From the NCBI GenBank assembly GCA_027494055.1, contig JAOSJO010000023.1, forward strand, positions 1-64,000: a DNA stretch of 64,000 nt. The letters run 5' to 3'. A program made the translations under genes and the position numbers. This DNA is from Anaerolineae bacterium. Lineage in GTDB: Bacteria > Chloroflexota > Anaerolineae > Aggregatilineales > JAFGMM01. The notes beneath the pieces were generated by a model. It did no database searches, was not told where the DNA came from, and saw nothing but the letters and a program-made list of their open reading frames with translations. This document shows positions 8,377 through 18,208 of the stretch, in pieces. Numbering within the stretch: the stretch's first letter is position 1; each line of letters begins with the position of its first letter.

Positions 8377-9738
8377 ATGAAAAGCCCGAAGTTGCTTGTG
8401 CTCTTTCTGGTGCTCGCCCTGACGCTCCCCGCCACCGGGATCACCGCGCAGGAAGACATCACACTGACGATGTGGACGTGGAAGGTCTTCCACCTGCCCG
8501 GTCTGGAAGCCATCGGCGAGAAGTTCACGGAGGAGACCGGGATCAAGACGGAGTTCGAGTTCTACGGCCCCGACGCCGACTACCGCAGCCGCATCCAGAC
8601 GGCGTCGCAGGCGGGCGACATGCCGGACATCGTCGCGTACTGGTCCAACGGCCAGTGGGAAATGGCCGCCAATGGCCTGCTGGTCGAACTGACCGACGTG
8701 GTCGATGAGGAATGGGCCAGCATCTTCATGCCCGGCACATTCGACAAGACGTCGGTGTGGACGCAGATCGCCTACGACAACTGCCAGGCCAACGCCGAGT
8801 GCCTGACGCCCAACCTCGAAGTCGGCCAGGTCTTCAGCGTGCCAATGCTGGGCGGATCGGCCACGTTCATCTTCGCCAACCGCACCATGCTCGAAGAGGC
8901 CGGCCTTGACCCGTCCGTTGTCCCGGCGGACACCGAAGAACTGCTGGATCAGATGACGACCGTCTACGAGGCGACCGGCAAGGGCATCACCTACGGCGGC
9001 CAGTTCCAGGACCTGCTGCGGGGCTGGGTCGTGAACCCGCTGGCGATCACCGCCTGCGGACCGGCGCACTACTCGAACGTCCTCAACGGCGTTGACGGCT
9101 ACAGCTTCACCGACGAGTGCGTGGCGAACGCCTTCAAGTTCGTGGGCGACATCACCGAGCGCGACCTGTGGATGCCCGGCACGCTGCAACTGCTGATCGA
9201 CGAGGCCGACGTGGCCTTCGCGCAGGGGCAGGCCGCGTTCCTGGTCGGCGGGAGCTACACGCTCGGCTTCCTGATTGCGCAGGGCATGAACCCCGACGAC
9301 ATCGTCGTCTACGCGCAGCCGGCCCTACCCGACGCCATCCAGAAGCCGATGAACCTCGCGCCGTTCGCGTTGATCGACGTGATGGTCACCAAGGACAGCG
9401 ACCACCCCGAAGAGGCCATCGAGTTCCTGCACTTCATGACGCAGCCGGAGCAGATGGCGCTGTTTGCCCAGATTACTGGCGATTTCCCGGCCACCACGCT
9501 TCCGGCGGACCCGGAGGTGGTGGGCGAGCTGATGGCCGGCCTGGCAAAGGCCTACGAGAACGCGGGCGACTCGCTGCTGGCAAGCCCGGAATGGGCGCAG
9601 GTGATCACCCTCACGGAGACGTGGGGCGTCATCGACGCCATCGTCAACAAGCAGATCACCGGCGAGGACACGCTGGAGAACCTGCTCCAGGCCGCGGATG
9701 AGGCGGTGCGCTACGACCGCAGCCTCCGCGAAGGCTAA
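8377..9738 (+). CDS. ABC sugar transporter, extracellular substrate-binding protein
   Basis: This 453-residue family 1 solute-binding protein starts at 8377, where AGAGGAGAG lies just upstream and a Sec signal peptide (MKSPKLLVLFLVLALTLPA) begins. The mature protein opens with TLTMWTWKVFHLPGLEAI, the usual first strand and helix of MalE-like binding proteins, and has the characteristic MPDIVAYW and FLVGGSYTLGF segments. No lipobox Cys is seen, so cell-surface retention would depend on another mechanism. It is the first gene of a binding protein-permease-permease set without its own ATPase, so a shared ATPase such as that at 25766 may serve it. An oligosaccharide or sugar-acid substrate is inferred from the flanking enzymes. 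Confidence 0.88.
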   Translation: MKSPKLLVLFLVLALTLPATGITAQEDITLTMWTWKVFHLPGLEAIGEKFTEETGIKTEFEFYGPDADYRSRIQTASQAGDMPDIVAYWSNGQWEMAANGLLVELTDVVDEEWASIFMPGTFDKTSVWTQIAYDNCQANAECLTPNLEVGQVFSVPMLGGSATFIFANRTMLEEAGLDPSVVPADTEELLDQMTTVYEATGKGITYGGQFQDLLRGWVVNPLAITACGPAHYSNVLNGVDGYSFTDECVANAFKFVGDITERDLWMPGTLQLLIDEADVAFAQGQAAFLVGGSYTLGFLIAQGMNPDDIVVYAQPALPDAIQKPMNLAPFALIDVMVTKDSDHPEEAIEFLHFMTQPEQMALFAQITGDFPATTLPADPEVVGELMAGLAKAYENAGDSLLASPEWAQVITLTETWGVIDAIVNKQITGEDTLENLLQAADEAVRYDRSLREG

Positions 9739-9755
9739 CCTGCACGAGCCTTTTC

Positions 9756-9789
9756 TCAGGGGGCGGGTCGTAAGGGGCCTGCCCCCTGA
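9756..9789 (+). other. Stem-loop after the binding-protein gene
   Basis: TCAGGGGGC (9756-9764) pairs perfectly with GCCCCCTGA (9781-9789). It lies 18 bases after the stop of the binding-protein gene and before the permease, where such structures usually protect the abundant upstream mRNA. There is no T-run. Confidence 0.55.
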
Positions 9790-9864
9790 AGCCACCATGT
9801 CGAGAAAGCGCCCGCTCGGATAGGTCCATGAGCGGGGCGCGCAAGCGAGGGAGGCAGTCACATC

Positions 9865-10865
9865 ATGGAAAGTCCAGCAGTCATATCGACTGCGCCCAGC
9901 GCAAGCGCCGTCACCGTGCCCGAGTCGGCGTGGCGACGGCTGTGGCGGCACAACAAGGGATGGCTCTTTGTCGCGCCGGCGGTCTTGCTCTGGCTGTTCG
10001 TGGGGTTCTACACCGTCGCCTTCTCGATCATCCTCAGCTTCCACCGCTGGAACGGCTTTGCGCAGTTTTCGCTCTTCCCCACGTATGTGTGCCAGGAACC
10101 CGGCTGCCGGTTTGTGGGCCTCAAATACTATGAAGAACTGCTGACGTGGGGCACGCCCCCAACAAAGCCTTTCTCAACGCGCTTGGGAACAACATCATTA
10201 TCATGATCTCCGTGACGGTCGGCGTCATCCTCATCGCGCTGCCGCTCGCGCTCGCCATGAACCGGGCAACGCGCGGTGTCACGGCGTTCCGGTCGCTCCT
10301 GCTCCTGCCGATGGTCACCGCCGGCATCGCCGTCTACTACGTCTGGTCGTTGATCTACCAGCCGGATGGCCTGCTCAACTCACTGTTGCGGGCCTTTGGG
10401 CTGGAGGCCCTGGCGCCAAAGGACGGGTGGCTGGCGAATATCCACACCGCGCTGCCGGCGCTGATTGTCGTCATGATCTGGGCGGGCGTCCCGCTGGCGA
10501 TGCTCCTCTACCTTGCCGGCCTGCAGACGATCCCGCAGGAGCTGATGGAGGCATCCATCGTGGACGGGGCGGGCGCGTGGGACCGCCTGCGGCGCATTGT
10601 GTGGCCGCTCCTGCGCCCGGTAACCGTGATCATCATCATCACGACGCTCAGTACCGCCCTCCAGGGCTACGAGATGCCCCTGCTGATGACCGACGGCGGG
10701 CCGACCGATCACACCATGGTCGTCGGGCTGCTGGTGTACAAGAAGGCGTTCGGCGGCTGGGGCACGCCGGCAATGGGCGCGGCCAGCGCATACGGTTGGA
10801 TTCTGTTCATTCTTGGCCTGGGTCTGTCTGTGTTAAGCCTGCGCTCGATGCGCGCGCTCGATTAG
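9865..10865 (+). CDS. ABC sugar transporter permease, MalF type (frame-corrected)
   Basis: About 333 residues with six to seven transmembrane helices. The EAA loop is visible as ELMEASIVDGAGAWDRLRRI, the contact site for the ATPase. The frame breaks at 10156-10160: a run of five C should be six, after which EELLTWGTPPNKAFLNALGNN reads through. The start at 9865 has GGGAGG about ten bases upstream. It pairs with the MalG-type permease that follows after 18 bases. The break is an uncorrected homopolymer error rather than a real mutation, judged from the many similar cases in this window. Confidence 0.85.
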
Positions 10866-10883
10866 GCCGGGAGGGAAGACATC

Positions 10884-11751
10884 ATGCAAGCAACTTTGCC
10901 CAGTCCGCGCTCGATCAGGTCAATGGTCGGAGGCGGCATCAGCTACGTCGTGATCGGCCTGTACACGCTGCTGAGCGTGTATCCCTTCCTGTGGATGGTC
11001 TCGGCGTCGTTCAAGGAGCCGGTTGAGGTCTACCAAAACCAGTCCCTGATCCCCTGGAACCTCAACTTCAACACCTGGATCAGCACGTGGGGCGACCTGA
11101 ACTTCTTCACGCATTTCCTCAACACCGTGATCCTGACCATGGTGGTGGTGCTCGGCGTGCTGCTCATCTACTCGCTTGCGGGATATGGGTTCGCCGTGCT
11201 GCCCTTCCGGGGCCGCAATGTCGTCTTTGTCTTCTTCCTTTCCATGTTGCTCGTGCCCGGCGTGACGATCCTCATTCCCCTGTACGTCATGCTGCGGCTC
11301 CAGGTGCCGCTCATCGGGCCGGACGCCAGCTACCTGAGCACCTATGTCGGGCTGGCGCTGCCCATGATCAACGGGGCCGGCCCGTTTGCGATCTTCCTGT
11401 TCCGCAACTACTTCAGGACCATCCCGGCGGAGTTGCGCGACGCGGCGCTGGTCGATGGGTGCAGCGAGGTCCGCATCTACTGGAGCATCTACATGCCGCT
11501 GGCGCTCCCGGCGATGGCGACCATCGGCATCATGAACTTCCTGGCCTCGTGGAACGCCTACGTCTGGCCGTCGCTGGTCCTCACCAAGCCAGAGTGGCTC
11601 ACGCTGCCGCTGAAGCTGCGGGAGCTGGACATGCAGATCGTCATCCAGTGGAATGTCCGCATGGCGGGGTCGTTGTTCACCGTGATTCCGATCATCCTGG
11701 TGTTCCTGTTGCTCCAGGCGCTACAACCTTGTCGGCGCTGATCTGGATTAG
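10884..11751 (+). CDS. ABC sugar transporter permease, MalG type (3' frame-corrected)
   Basis: About 289 residues with six transmembrane helices. The EAA loop reads ELRDAALVDGCSEVRIYWSI, followed by LPLALPAMATIGIMNFLASWNAYVWP, typical of MalG-type permeases. Near the end, removing one G at about 11722 turns LLLQALQPCRR into LLLQRYNLVGADLD with a stop at 11751, which restores the LLLQRY ending of this family. Without correction the frame ends at 11741. It completes the importer begun at 8377. Confidence 0.83.
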
Positions 11752-11840
11752 GCCGCCTACAGTCGGCGGGTTATGAAAACGCAATAGCGAAGAGGTGCGG
11801 ACAAGATGAACAGATGCGAACACAGAGGGAGAGCACAACG

Positions 11841-13763
11841 ATGGAACTGACCTATGGTGGGCTTCCTGCCGACCGTGCGGAGGCGCGCGCCCTGCTCGAC
11901 CGGTGTCGCGACATCGGCGTGACCAGCTTCGAGACGTACATCTCCTGGGCGGAGGTCGAACCTGCGCCCGGCCAGTTCCACTGGGAAAGGTACGATGAAG
12001 AGGTCGCGCTGCTGGGGGAGTACGGCATCCGGTGGGTGCCCTTCGTGATCCTGGGTCCCTGGTATCTCACGCCGGCCTGGTTCAGGGACTCGCCGGAGCA
12101 CCTGCCATATCGCTGCCTGGAGCACGACCGCGACAACGGCGTGCAATCCCTCTGGAACCCGGCCCTGCCGGCGCACATTCAGCGCTTCATGGCCGCGTTT
12201 GCCACCCACTACCTGCCCATGGACGTGCTGGAGTCGGTCCTGCTGGGCATCACCGGCGATTACGGCGAGGCGATCTACCCGGCGGTCGGCAACTGGCCGA
12301 AGGACTACCACACGCACCCCGGCTACTGGTGCGGTGATCGCATGGCGGTCGCGGACTTTCGCGCGCACCTGCAGGCGAAGTACCAGACGCTGCCGGAACT
12401 CAATGCGTGCTGGGGGACCCGGTACGCGGCCTGGGAGGAGGTACGGCCCTTCCTGCGCGCGGAGGCCGGCTCGGCGCGCGCGTGGCTCGACCAGATGGCG
12501 TGGTATCGCGGCGCGATGAGCGCCTGGGCCGACCGGTGGATGGGCTGGGCGGTGGAGGCGTTCCCCGGCGTCCCCATCTACCTGTGCACCGGCGGCGACG
12601 GCACGCCCGCGCACGGCTCGGACTTCGCCGCGCAATGTCAGATTGCCGCCAAACACGGGGGCGGCGTGCGCATCACCAACGAGGGCAGCGACTATCTCTT
12701 CAACCTGACGATCACGCGCCTGGTCGCCAGCGCCGGCCGCCACTACGGCGCGTTCTTTGGCTTCGAGCCGGCTTCCTTCGTGGACGAGCGCGGCGCTGTC
12801 GCCCGCATCTACAACGCGGTCGCGTCGGGCGCGCGGCAGCTCCATGACTACGTGGGCAACACGTGGCGCGATGGCGCGCCGGTCCCGGCGGCGGCTGCCG
12901 CGTTCGACGCGAACCGCCATCACCTGACGGCGCGGCAGCCGCAGGTCGAGGTCGCCGTTCTGCTCCCCCTGGATGACTTCACGCTCCAGGAGGTGGGCTT
13001 CAGCGAGCGGATGGTGCGCAGCCTGCGCCTGATGCGCGACATCGCCGATTTCGACTTCGTGGACGAGCGGCTGATCCGCGACGGCGCGCTGGCGCATTAC
13101 CGCTTCCTCGTCGCGCTCGACGGGCTTGTGCTGGCGCGCGACGTGCAGGAGGCCATCGCCGCCTGGGTGGAGGCCGGCGGCGTGGTCGTCAGTTGGCAGC
13201 TCTGGCAGGACCTGGACCGGCGCGACGACGTGGCGCGCGCGCTCTTTGGCCTGACGGCGGCGAGCGACCGGCGCACCGGGATACAGCAGCTCGAGCTGCT
13301 CGCCCCGGACCTCCTGCGGGCGCTCTCCGAAGCGCCGTACCCGGTCACGGTCTTCAGCTACTGGCCGCTGGCCGAGACAGCGCAGCCGCTGGCCGTCACC
13401 CGTCCGGCAGAGACGCCGGTGATCTGGCTCAACCGCCACGGGCGGGGCTACGCGGTCTTCTACAGCGGGCCGAAGGAGAACGACCTGGACCTCTCGTTCG
13501 CGTGGATGGGCGACCAGCACCTGTACATGCGGCTGGTCCGCGACGTGCTCTATCACCTGCCGGCGTTGATCCCAGACGCGCCCGCCCTTGAGACCGTCAC
13601 CGGCGCGGGCGATGGCGTGTACGTGACCCGGCTTGCCGACGGCGGCTACCTGTGCCTCAACTTCGCGTCCGCGCCGCGCGCGCTCCAGGTGGGCGAGGCA
13701 GCGCGCACGCTCGCGCCCTATTCAATCGCGGGGTTGCCCGGCGGCCAGGGTCAACAGGCCTGA
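11841..13763 (+). CDS. Clan GH-A-like glycoside hydrolase (GH42/GH14-type barrel)
   Basis: This 640-residue protein has no signal peptide. The N-terminal half is a TIM barrel: SFETYISWAEVEPAPGQFHW is the strand-2 region seen in GH42 and GH14 enzymes, and GITGDYGEAIYP carries the likely acid/base Glu. The C-terminal half contains an alpha/beta segment (VEAGGVVVSWQLW) like the trimerisation domain of GH42 beta-galactosidases. The start at 11841 follows GAGGGAG; an upstream ATG at 11814 precedes that site. Being cytoplasmic and downstream of the importer, it probably cleaves the imported oligosaccharide. The exact GH family and linkage cannot be named. Confidence 0.68.
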   Translation: MELTYGGLPADRAEARALLDRCRDIGVTSFETYISWAEVEPAPGQFHWERYDEEVALLGEYGIRWVPFVILGPWYLTPAWFRDSPEHLPYRCLEHDRDNGVQSLWNPALPAHIQRFMAAFATHYLPMDVLESVLLGITGDYGEAIYPAVGNWPKDYHTHPGYWCGDRMAVADFRAHLQAKYQTLPELNACWGTRYAAWEEVRPFLRAEAGSARAWLDQMAWYRGAMSAWADRWMGWAVEAFPGVPIYLCTGGDGTPAHGSDFAAQCQIAAKHGGGVRITNEGSDYLFNLTITRLVASAGRHYGAFFGFEPASFVDERGAVARIYNAVASGARQLHDYVGNTWRDGAPVPAAAAAFDANRHHLTARQPQVEVAVLLPLDDFTLQEVGFSERMVRSLRLMRDIADFDFVDERLIRDGALAHYRFLVALDGLVLARDVQEAIAAWVEAGGVVVSWQLWQDLDRRDDVARALFGLTAASDRRTGIQQLELLAPDLLRALSEAPYPVTVFSYWPLAETAQPLAVTRPAETPVIWLNRHGRGYAVFYSGPKENDLDLSFAWMGDQHLYMRLVRDVLYHLPALIPDAPALETVTGAGDGVYVTRLADGGYLCLNFASAPRALQVGEAARTLAPYSIAGLPGGQGQQA

Positions 13764-13780
13764 GCACCCGGCGCAGCGCC

Positions 13781-14746
13781 TCAAACGGGATAGCGCAACC
13801 GGCCCTCCGCCAGGCACGTGCGGAACCATTCGACGGTCTGCTGGATGCCGTCGGATAGGGGCGTTTCGTAGACGCGCCCCATGTGCTGGCGCAGTTGCGC
13901 GTCGTCAAACCCCATCGGGAACGGCAGCGCCTTTGGCTCAAACGTGATGTTGACCCCCGGCGCAGCCGCGCGTATCGCGTCCGCCACCACCTGCATATCG
14001 ACAGGTTCCCCGCCCAGGTTGAAGACGTGCGCGCCCTGCAAGGGATGGTCCGCTGCCTCGATGAACTGCTGCGCGACATCCGACGCGAACTGGAGCTGGG
14101 AGACGCCGCCAAACCCGATGTGGTAATCCTCTCCCGCCGCCGCCGCAAGCATGGCCTTCGTGGGGTCGCTGGTCATGCCCTGGTCGCGCCCGACGCCGTA
14201 GACGACATACGGTCGCAGCGCGGTGCTGCTCACCCCGTAGTCCGTGAAGTACACGCGCGCATTCTGCTCGTTGCACTGCTTGAAGCCGCCGTACAGCGTG
14301 TCCGGGCTGAGCGGCGCATCGTGCGCGATCAGGCCATCGGGGTAAATCTGCGGCGGGCCGTAGACGGCAATCGACGACGCATAGACCACGTGCCGAATCC
14401 CCGCCTCCCGCGCGGCCTCAAAGACGTTGAGCGTCCCGACGACGTTGACCTGTGCGCCCAGAACGGGATTGGCGCGGCAGAACGGCACCTGCAGCGCAGC
14501 CAGGTGGATGACGTGCGATGCGCCATACCGCTGCATCGCTTCCTGCACCTGTTCCCGGCACGTCAGATCGCCCCGGACAAAGGTTACGCCGACCTGTTCC
14601 GCCTCGGTCAGCAACAGATCGAGGCGGCTGCGATCCGCGCTGATGTCATAGCTCACGACCCGCTCGCCGCGCCGCACCAGATGGTACAGGGTCCACGCGC
14701 CGATGCATCCCATTGCCCCGGTGACGAAATAGCTTCTCTGGCTCAT
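13781..14746 (-). CDS. NAD-dependent epimerase/dehydratase (extended SDR)
   Basis: This 321-residue protein has a GAMGCIG nucleotide motif at residues 9-15, DI after strand 2, HLAALQVPF, YASSIAVYG and a YGGFK catalytic Tyr/Lys. It resembles nucleotide-sugar epimerases acting on UDP-sugars or related hexose derivatives. The start is placed at 14746 (MSQRSYFVTG); an ATG at 14755 is possible and would put GGGGAG inside the gene. It is convergent with the glycosidase, 17 bases apart, and probably belongs to the same sugar locus. No frame break. Substrate unknown. Confidence 0.75.
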   Translation of the reverse strand: MSQRSYFVTGAMGCIGAWTLYHLVRRGERVVSYDISADRSRLDLLLTEAEQVGVTFVRGDLTCREQVQEAMQRYGASHVIHLAALQVPFCRANPVLGAQVNVVGTLNVFEAAREAGIRHVVYASSIAVYGPPQIYPDGLIAHDAPLSPDTLYGGFKQCNEQNARVYFTDYGVSSTALRPYVVYGVGRDQGMTSDPTKAMLAAAAGEDYHIGFGGVSQLQFASDVAQQFIEAADHPLQGAHVFNLGGEPVDMQVVADAIRAAAPGVNITFEPKALPFPMGFDDAQLRQHMGRVYETPLSDGIQQTVEWFRTCLAEGRLRYPV

Positions 14747-15080
14747 GCTCCCCATCCAATGCGCTGATCCGACGTAAGGCGTGACGTGACGGCGGCACAC
14801 TTGACAACGCGCATACGCAGTCTCCTTCGATGTCTTCCGGCCCTGCTATATGATAGCCCATTCACGCCCTGCCCGGAATGCCCGATGAGGTCCAGTTGTG
14901 CGATGGGCAACCCGGCAGGCATTACCAAAGACCCTGTTGACTTTATCTGAAAACGGGCATAAAATCGCAATATTGACAAAATTCATCTATTTAGGACGCT
15001 ATTTCACAAACTGTCCCCCCATTGGCTCAGCGCACCGCCCGTAAGGACCTGTATCGCCACCCTGCAGAGGAGGATACTCT
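14747..15080. other. Intergenic region upstream of the nine-gene cluster
   Basis: This 334-base gap between divergent units becomes AT-rich towards the cluster. It holds the promoter listed at 14937-14965 and a second TTGACA at 14973 without a good -10. A ribosome-binding site (GGAGG) lies just before 15081. No terminator or ORF is convincing. Confidence 0.5.
14937..14965 (+). promoter_or_regulatory. Promoter of the terpenoid/Ig-like gene cluster
   Basis: TTGACT (14937-14942) and TAAAAT (14960-14965) are separated by 17 bp, about 115 bp upstream of the first gene at 15081. Genes 15081-21326 follow in one direction with gaps of at most 55 bases, so one transcript from here is plausible. Confidence 0.6.
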
Positions 15081-15602
15081 ATGGGAAGCAGTGCAGACGT
15101 TGATGTAACCATTAATCCGAGCACCACAACCGTCAACTCCGAGAACACAATCGATATTGTCGGGCTGGATGACATCAACCTCACTTCGAACAGCACGCTC
15201 ACGACAAACGCCACGGTCGATATGGGCCTGGACGACATCAACCTCCGGACCGAGCTGGTGCTCCCACAGCCGCTGAAGACTCAGAGCGAGATCGACACCG
15301 ACCTGACCAGCAACATGACGCTGGACATCAAGCCGATGGTGCTCGATCTGTGCCTGAAGCTTGACTTCGACCTGCCGGAGAAGTGCGTCCGCCAGCCGTA
15401 CAACCACCACTTTGGGATCACCCTCTTCGGCGTCGAACTCCTGGGCTTCAACTTCGTCGGCGAGTCGCGCATCATTCTCGAAGACCTCCCCAAGCGGCCA
15501 CAGGTGGCCGTGGGTGGAGAGCACGTCGTCGCGCACCAGCCGGGCCAGCGCGAGCGCAGCGCCCCCCGACCGTCTGAGGGTTTGCGCATCCGGTTAGGTT
15601 AG
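15081..15602 (+). CDS. Cluster protein 1: beta-rich protein with a duplicated Asp/Asn motif
   Basis: This 173-residue protein has no signal peptide or membrane helix. The first half is rich in Asn, Thr and Asp and alternates hydrophobic and polar residues as beta strands do; IVGLDDINLTSN is followed 20 residues later by MGLDDINLRTE, an internal duplication. A central segment (YNHHFGITLFGVELLGFNFVGES) is more hydrophobic. The last ~30 residues are basic and Pro-rich and may be altered by an indel. GGAGG lies upstream of ATG. I do not recognise the family. It is first in the nine-gene cluster. Confidence 0.6.
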   Translation: MGSSADVDVTINPSTTTVNSENTIDIVGLDDINLTSNSTLTTNATVDMGLDDINLRTELVLPQPLKTQSEIDTDLTSNMTLDIKPMVLDLCLKLDFDLPEKCVRQPYNHHFGITLFGVELLGFNFVGESRIILEDLPKRPQVAVGGEHVVAHQPGQRERSAPRPSEGLRIRLG

Positions 15603-15612
15603 GGAGGCAGCC

Positions 15613-16406
15613 ATGGCCAAAAAGAAGGCTTCGGCATCCAGCCTCGTGGACGCGCGCAAGGGCGAGCCAATCGTGCTGGTCGGGCAGCCCGACCGGATGC
15701 AGGGCGAGCTGTTTGTGCACAACCCCGGCGAGAAGAAGATCGTGGTGCGCGACGCCCAGGTGCGCGCGGCGACGATGGCCGCTGCACCGCTGTCGTTCCG
15801 CCTTGCGCCGATCCCGTTGCGGCCAGGGCTGCGGCGGCGCGTGCCCCTCTCGTTCGCCATTGACCCCGGCACGCCCCCGGCGAGTACCAGGGCGAGCTGG
15901 AGATCGATGGCAGCACCCACCCGGTCGTGCTGCACGTCACCGAGAACGTCCGGCTCGACATCGCGCCCGACCGCATCGTAGTTCCCAACCTCCCCGGCGA
16001 GACGGTGGTCAAGCGCGTGATCTTCCGCAACCTGGGAAACGTCCCGCTGACCATCGGCGAGATCGGCGGCGTGCCGCTCGACGACGAGATGTTGCAGTGC
16101 CGCACGTTCCGCGCCGCGCTCGGCGCGTTGGGGGATGAAACCAAGAGCCTTGAAAGCTACGCGCTTGAGGTCGCCCGCCAGCTCAAGGGAATCGTGGAGC
16201 AGGCCGGCCTCTTGCGCGTCCACAACCCGGCCGGCGTCGTGGAGCTTGAGCCGGGCGTGATGAGCGCCATTGACTTTGAAATCCGCCTGCCCAAGACGCT
16301 GGACAGGCGCACCCGGTACCGGGGCGAAGCGCATCTATACACCAACCGCCTCCGCTTCTTCGTTGTACCCGCCCCACGTGAGCGAACCACAAACAACAAA
16401 GAGTGA
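15613..16406 (+). CDS. Cluster protein 2: tandem Ig-like domain protein (frame-corrected)
   Basis: About 264 residues, no signal peptide. Two Ig-like beta-sandwich modules are suggested by GQPDRMQGELFVHNPGEKKI...PLRPGLRRRVPLSFAID and by LDIAPDRIVVPNLPGETVVKRVIFRN...FEIRLPKTLDRRTRYRG, similar to cytosolic or surface ASPM/NEW3-type domains. The frame breaks at 15874-15878, where five C should be six; GEYQGELEIDGSTHPVVLHV then reads through. GGGAGG precedes the ATG. The first module's pattern (value, norm, strand, cap) recurs in cluster proteins 3 and 5, so the three probably share an assembly role. Function unknown. Confidence 0.65.
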
Positions 16407-16425
16407 AAGAGTGAGGTAATACACA

Positions 16426-17109
16426 ATGCCCAGCCGACAACCACGAACAGAACCCACCTGGGTGGAATTCCCTTCCGCGCGCCGCCGGGAGGCACCGGGG
16501 CGCGCCGCCGAGTTCTCCGACCTGATGACGCAGTTCAATGAGCTGCTCACCGCGTCGCTGACCGAGAGCGTATCCCGGCTGCTGGGCGGGATGCCGGTGG
16601 CGCAGCCCCGGACGCCCACAAAGCGTTACCGGCGGGATTGCGAGTGCGAGGACGATGACTGCGACCCATGCGAGCCGGATGACTGCCACTGCCGCTGCTG
16701 CATCGGCGACGCCGACCTGGTCGTCTACGCGCGTGCCGGCGAGCGGCGTGTGGTGCCGGTGGTCATCTCCAACTGCCGCCGCCGCGAACGCGAGGTCAAC
16801 CTGGAGCTGAGCCAGTGGACGACGCGCGGTGGCAAGCCCACCCAGGTGACCGGGCAGATTGTGGGTCAGCCCAAGTTCACGCTGGAGCCGTGCGGAGATC
16901 ATACGGTGCTCATTGTGATCAACGCAGCGGTGGGAGACGACCCAACCGGCGGCACGCCGGACCGCCTGCCCGACGTGGACGAGTGCCTGGTGCTGTACGC
17001 CGACCTGCGCGTGGAGGGGTGCGACATCCGGCCCATCCGGATTGCGCTGGCGCTGCTGCCGTTCGATTGCGGCGCTTTTGAGGTCGATTGTGGTTGTACC
17101 TGTTGTTGA
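16426..17109 (+). CDS. Cluster protein 3: Cys/Asp-rich insert plus Ig-like domain
   Basis: This 227-residue protein has a short helical N-terminal region (residues 30-56). Residues 71-92 follow, with eight cysteines (72, 74, 79, 82, 87, 89, 91, 92) set among Asp and Glu. An Ig-like domain then starts (DLVVYARAGERRVVPVVI, residues about 97-212). The protein ends in FDCGAFEVDCGCTCC, five more cysteines. No signal peptide is seen. The clusters could bind zinc or an iron-sulfur centre, or cross-link subunits; the sequence does not decide. Neighbours are another Ig-like protein and the isoprenyl synthase. No family recognised. Confidence 0.62.
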   Translation: MPSRQPRTEPTWVEFPSARRREAPGRAAEFSDLMTQFNELLTASLTESVSRLLGGMPVAQPRTPTKRYRRDCECEDDDCDPCEPDDCHCRCCIGDADLVVYARAGERRVVPVVISNCRRREREVNLELSQWTTRGGKPTQVTGQIVGQPKFTLEPCGDHTVLIVINAAVGDDPTGGTPDRLPDVDECLVLYADLRVEGCDIRPIRIALALLPFDCGAFEVDCGCTCC

Positions 17110-17164
17110 CGGAATGGCGCGCGCGTGGCGCCGGCGCTGACCGGCGCCCTGACTGAAGCATCCT

Positions 17165-18193
17165 ATGGACAATGGATTCCTGCGGGGTTATCTGGCCGAA
17201 TGCCGTGACCTGGTGCTGTCGGAAATTCAGGAGATCGTACCGCACAATCGCTACCGCCCGATCCTCTATGACCTGATACTCGACTACCCGCTCCGGGTCG
17301 GGAAGGCGTTCCGTCCTTCGCTGTGCATCGCCACGTGCCGCGCGCTGGGCGGGCGCGTCCAGGATGTGTTGCGCACTGCCGCCGTGCTGGAGCTGTTTCA
17401 CAACGCCTTTCTGGTGCACGACGACATCGAGGACGAGTCGCTGATGCGGCGCGGCCTCCCGACCCTGCACCTGGACTATGGCGTGCCCATCGCCATCAAC
17501 GTCGGGGATGGCATCTTCGCGCTCTGCCTTCAGCCGCTCCTCGACAATGCGCGCCTGCTCGGCCTGGGCAAGGCGCTGCGCATTCTGGAGATCGTGGCGC
17601 GTATGGCGCGCGAATCGGTTGAGGGGCAGGCGATAGAGCTGGACTGGATCCGCCGCCGGCAGTGGCACCTGCGCGACCGCGACTACTGCCGGCTCTCGTA
17701 CAAGAAGACCTGTTGGTATTCGTTCATCGCGCCGATGCAGATTGGGGCGGTGGTCGCCGGCGCGCTGCCGGCGCAACTGGCGCCGTTGCGGAAGTACGCG
17801 GCCTACGTTGGGGTGGCGTTTCAGATTCAGGACGACGTGCTCAACCTCACCGCCGACGAGGACCGCTACGGCAAGGAAATCGGCGGCGACCTGTGGGAAG
17901 GCAAGCACACGCTGATCGTCATGCACATGATGCGTTGCGCGTCCGAGGAAGAGCAGACCATCGCGCAGAAGATGCTGGCAAAGCCGCGCGGCGGGCGCAC
18001 CGAAGAGGACGTGCAATACCTGCTGGACCTGATCGCGCGATATGGAAGCCTGGACTACGCCCGCGAGGTCGCGCTGGCGCTGGCGTGCAAGGCGGAGCAG
18101 GTTCTGGAGCGCGCCTTCGCGTCGATTCCGCCGTCGGTCCACCGCGACTTTCTGCAGAGCATGACCCAGTACGTCACCACGCGCGAGAAGTAG
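17165..18193 (+). CDS. Trans-isoprenyl diphosphate synthase (polyprenyl synthetase family)
   Basis: This 342-residue protein makes prenyl diphosphates by head-to-tail condensation of isopentenyl diphosphate with an allylic primer. The first Asp-rich motif is HDDIEDESLMRRG (residues about 81-93), the second FQIQDDVLNL (about 219-228), followed by YGKEIGGDLWEGKHTL. The last Asp of the second motif is replaced by Asn, a change also known in GGPP synthases. The chain-length-determining region before the first motif (LELFHNAFLVHDD) has a Phe five residues upstream, pointing to a short to medium chain, but this is weak. It is the only clear enzyme of prenyl synthesis in the cluster and likely supplies the substrate for the CrtC-like protein. 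Confidence 0.9.
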   Translation: MDNGFLRGYLAECRDLVLSEIQEIVPHNRYRPILYDLILDYPLRVGKAFRPSLCIATCRALGGRVQDVLRTAAVLELFHNAFLVHDDIEDESLMRRGLPTLHLDYGVPIAINVGDGIFALCLQPLLDNARLLGLGKALRILEIVARMARESVEGQAIELDWIRRRQWHLRDRDYCRLSYKKTCWYSFIAPMQIGAVVAGALPAQLAPLRKYAAYVGVAFQIQDDVLNLTADEDRYGKEIGGDLWEGKHTLIVMHMMRCASEEEQTIAQKMLAKPRGGRTEEDVQYLLDLIARYGSLDYAREVALALACKAEQVLERAFASIPPSVHRDFLQSMTQYVTTREK

Positions 18194-18208
18194 AGGGGAG
18201 GGGTTCTT

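Noticed and set aside
10150..10165. Programmed ribosomal frameshift in the MalF-type permease
   Set aside because: No slippery heptamer plus structure is evident, and the same C-run indel type recurs in many unrelated genes here.
16426..17109. Cys-rich RiPP (lanthipeptide or lasso) precursor
   Set aside because: The protein is 227 residues with an Ig-like domain, and no modifying enzyme or protease is near.
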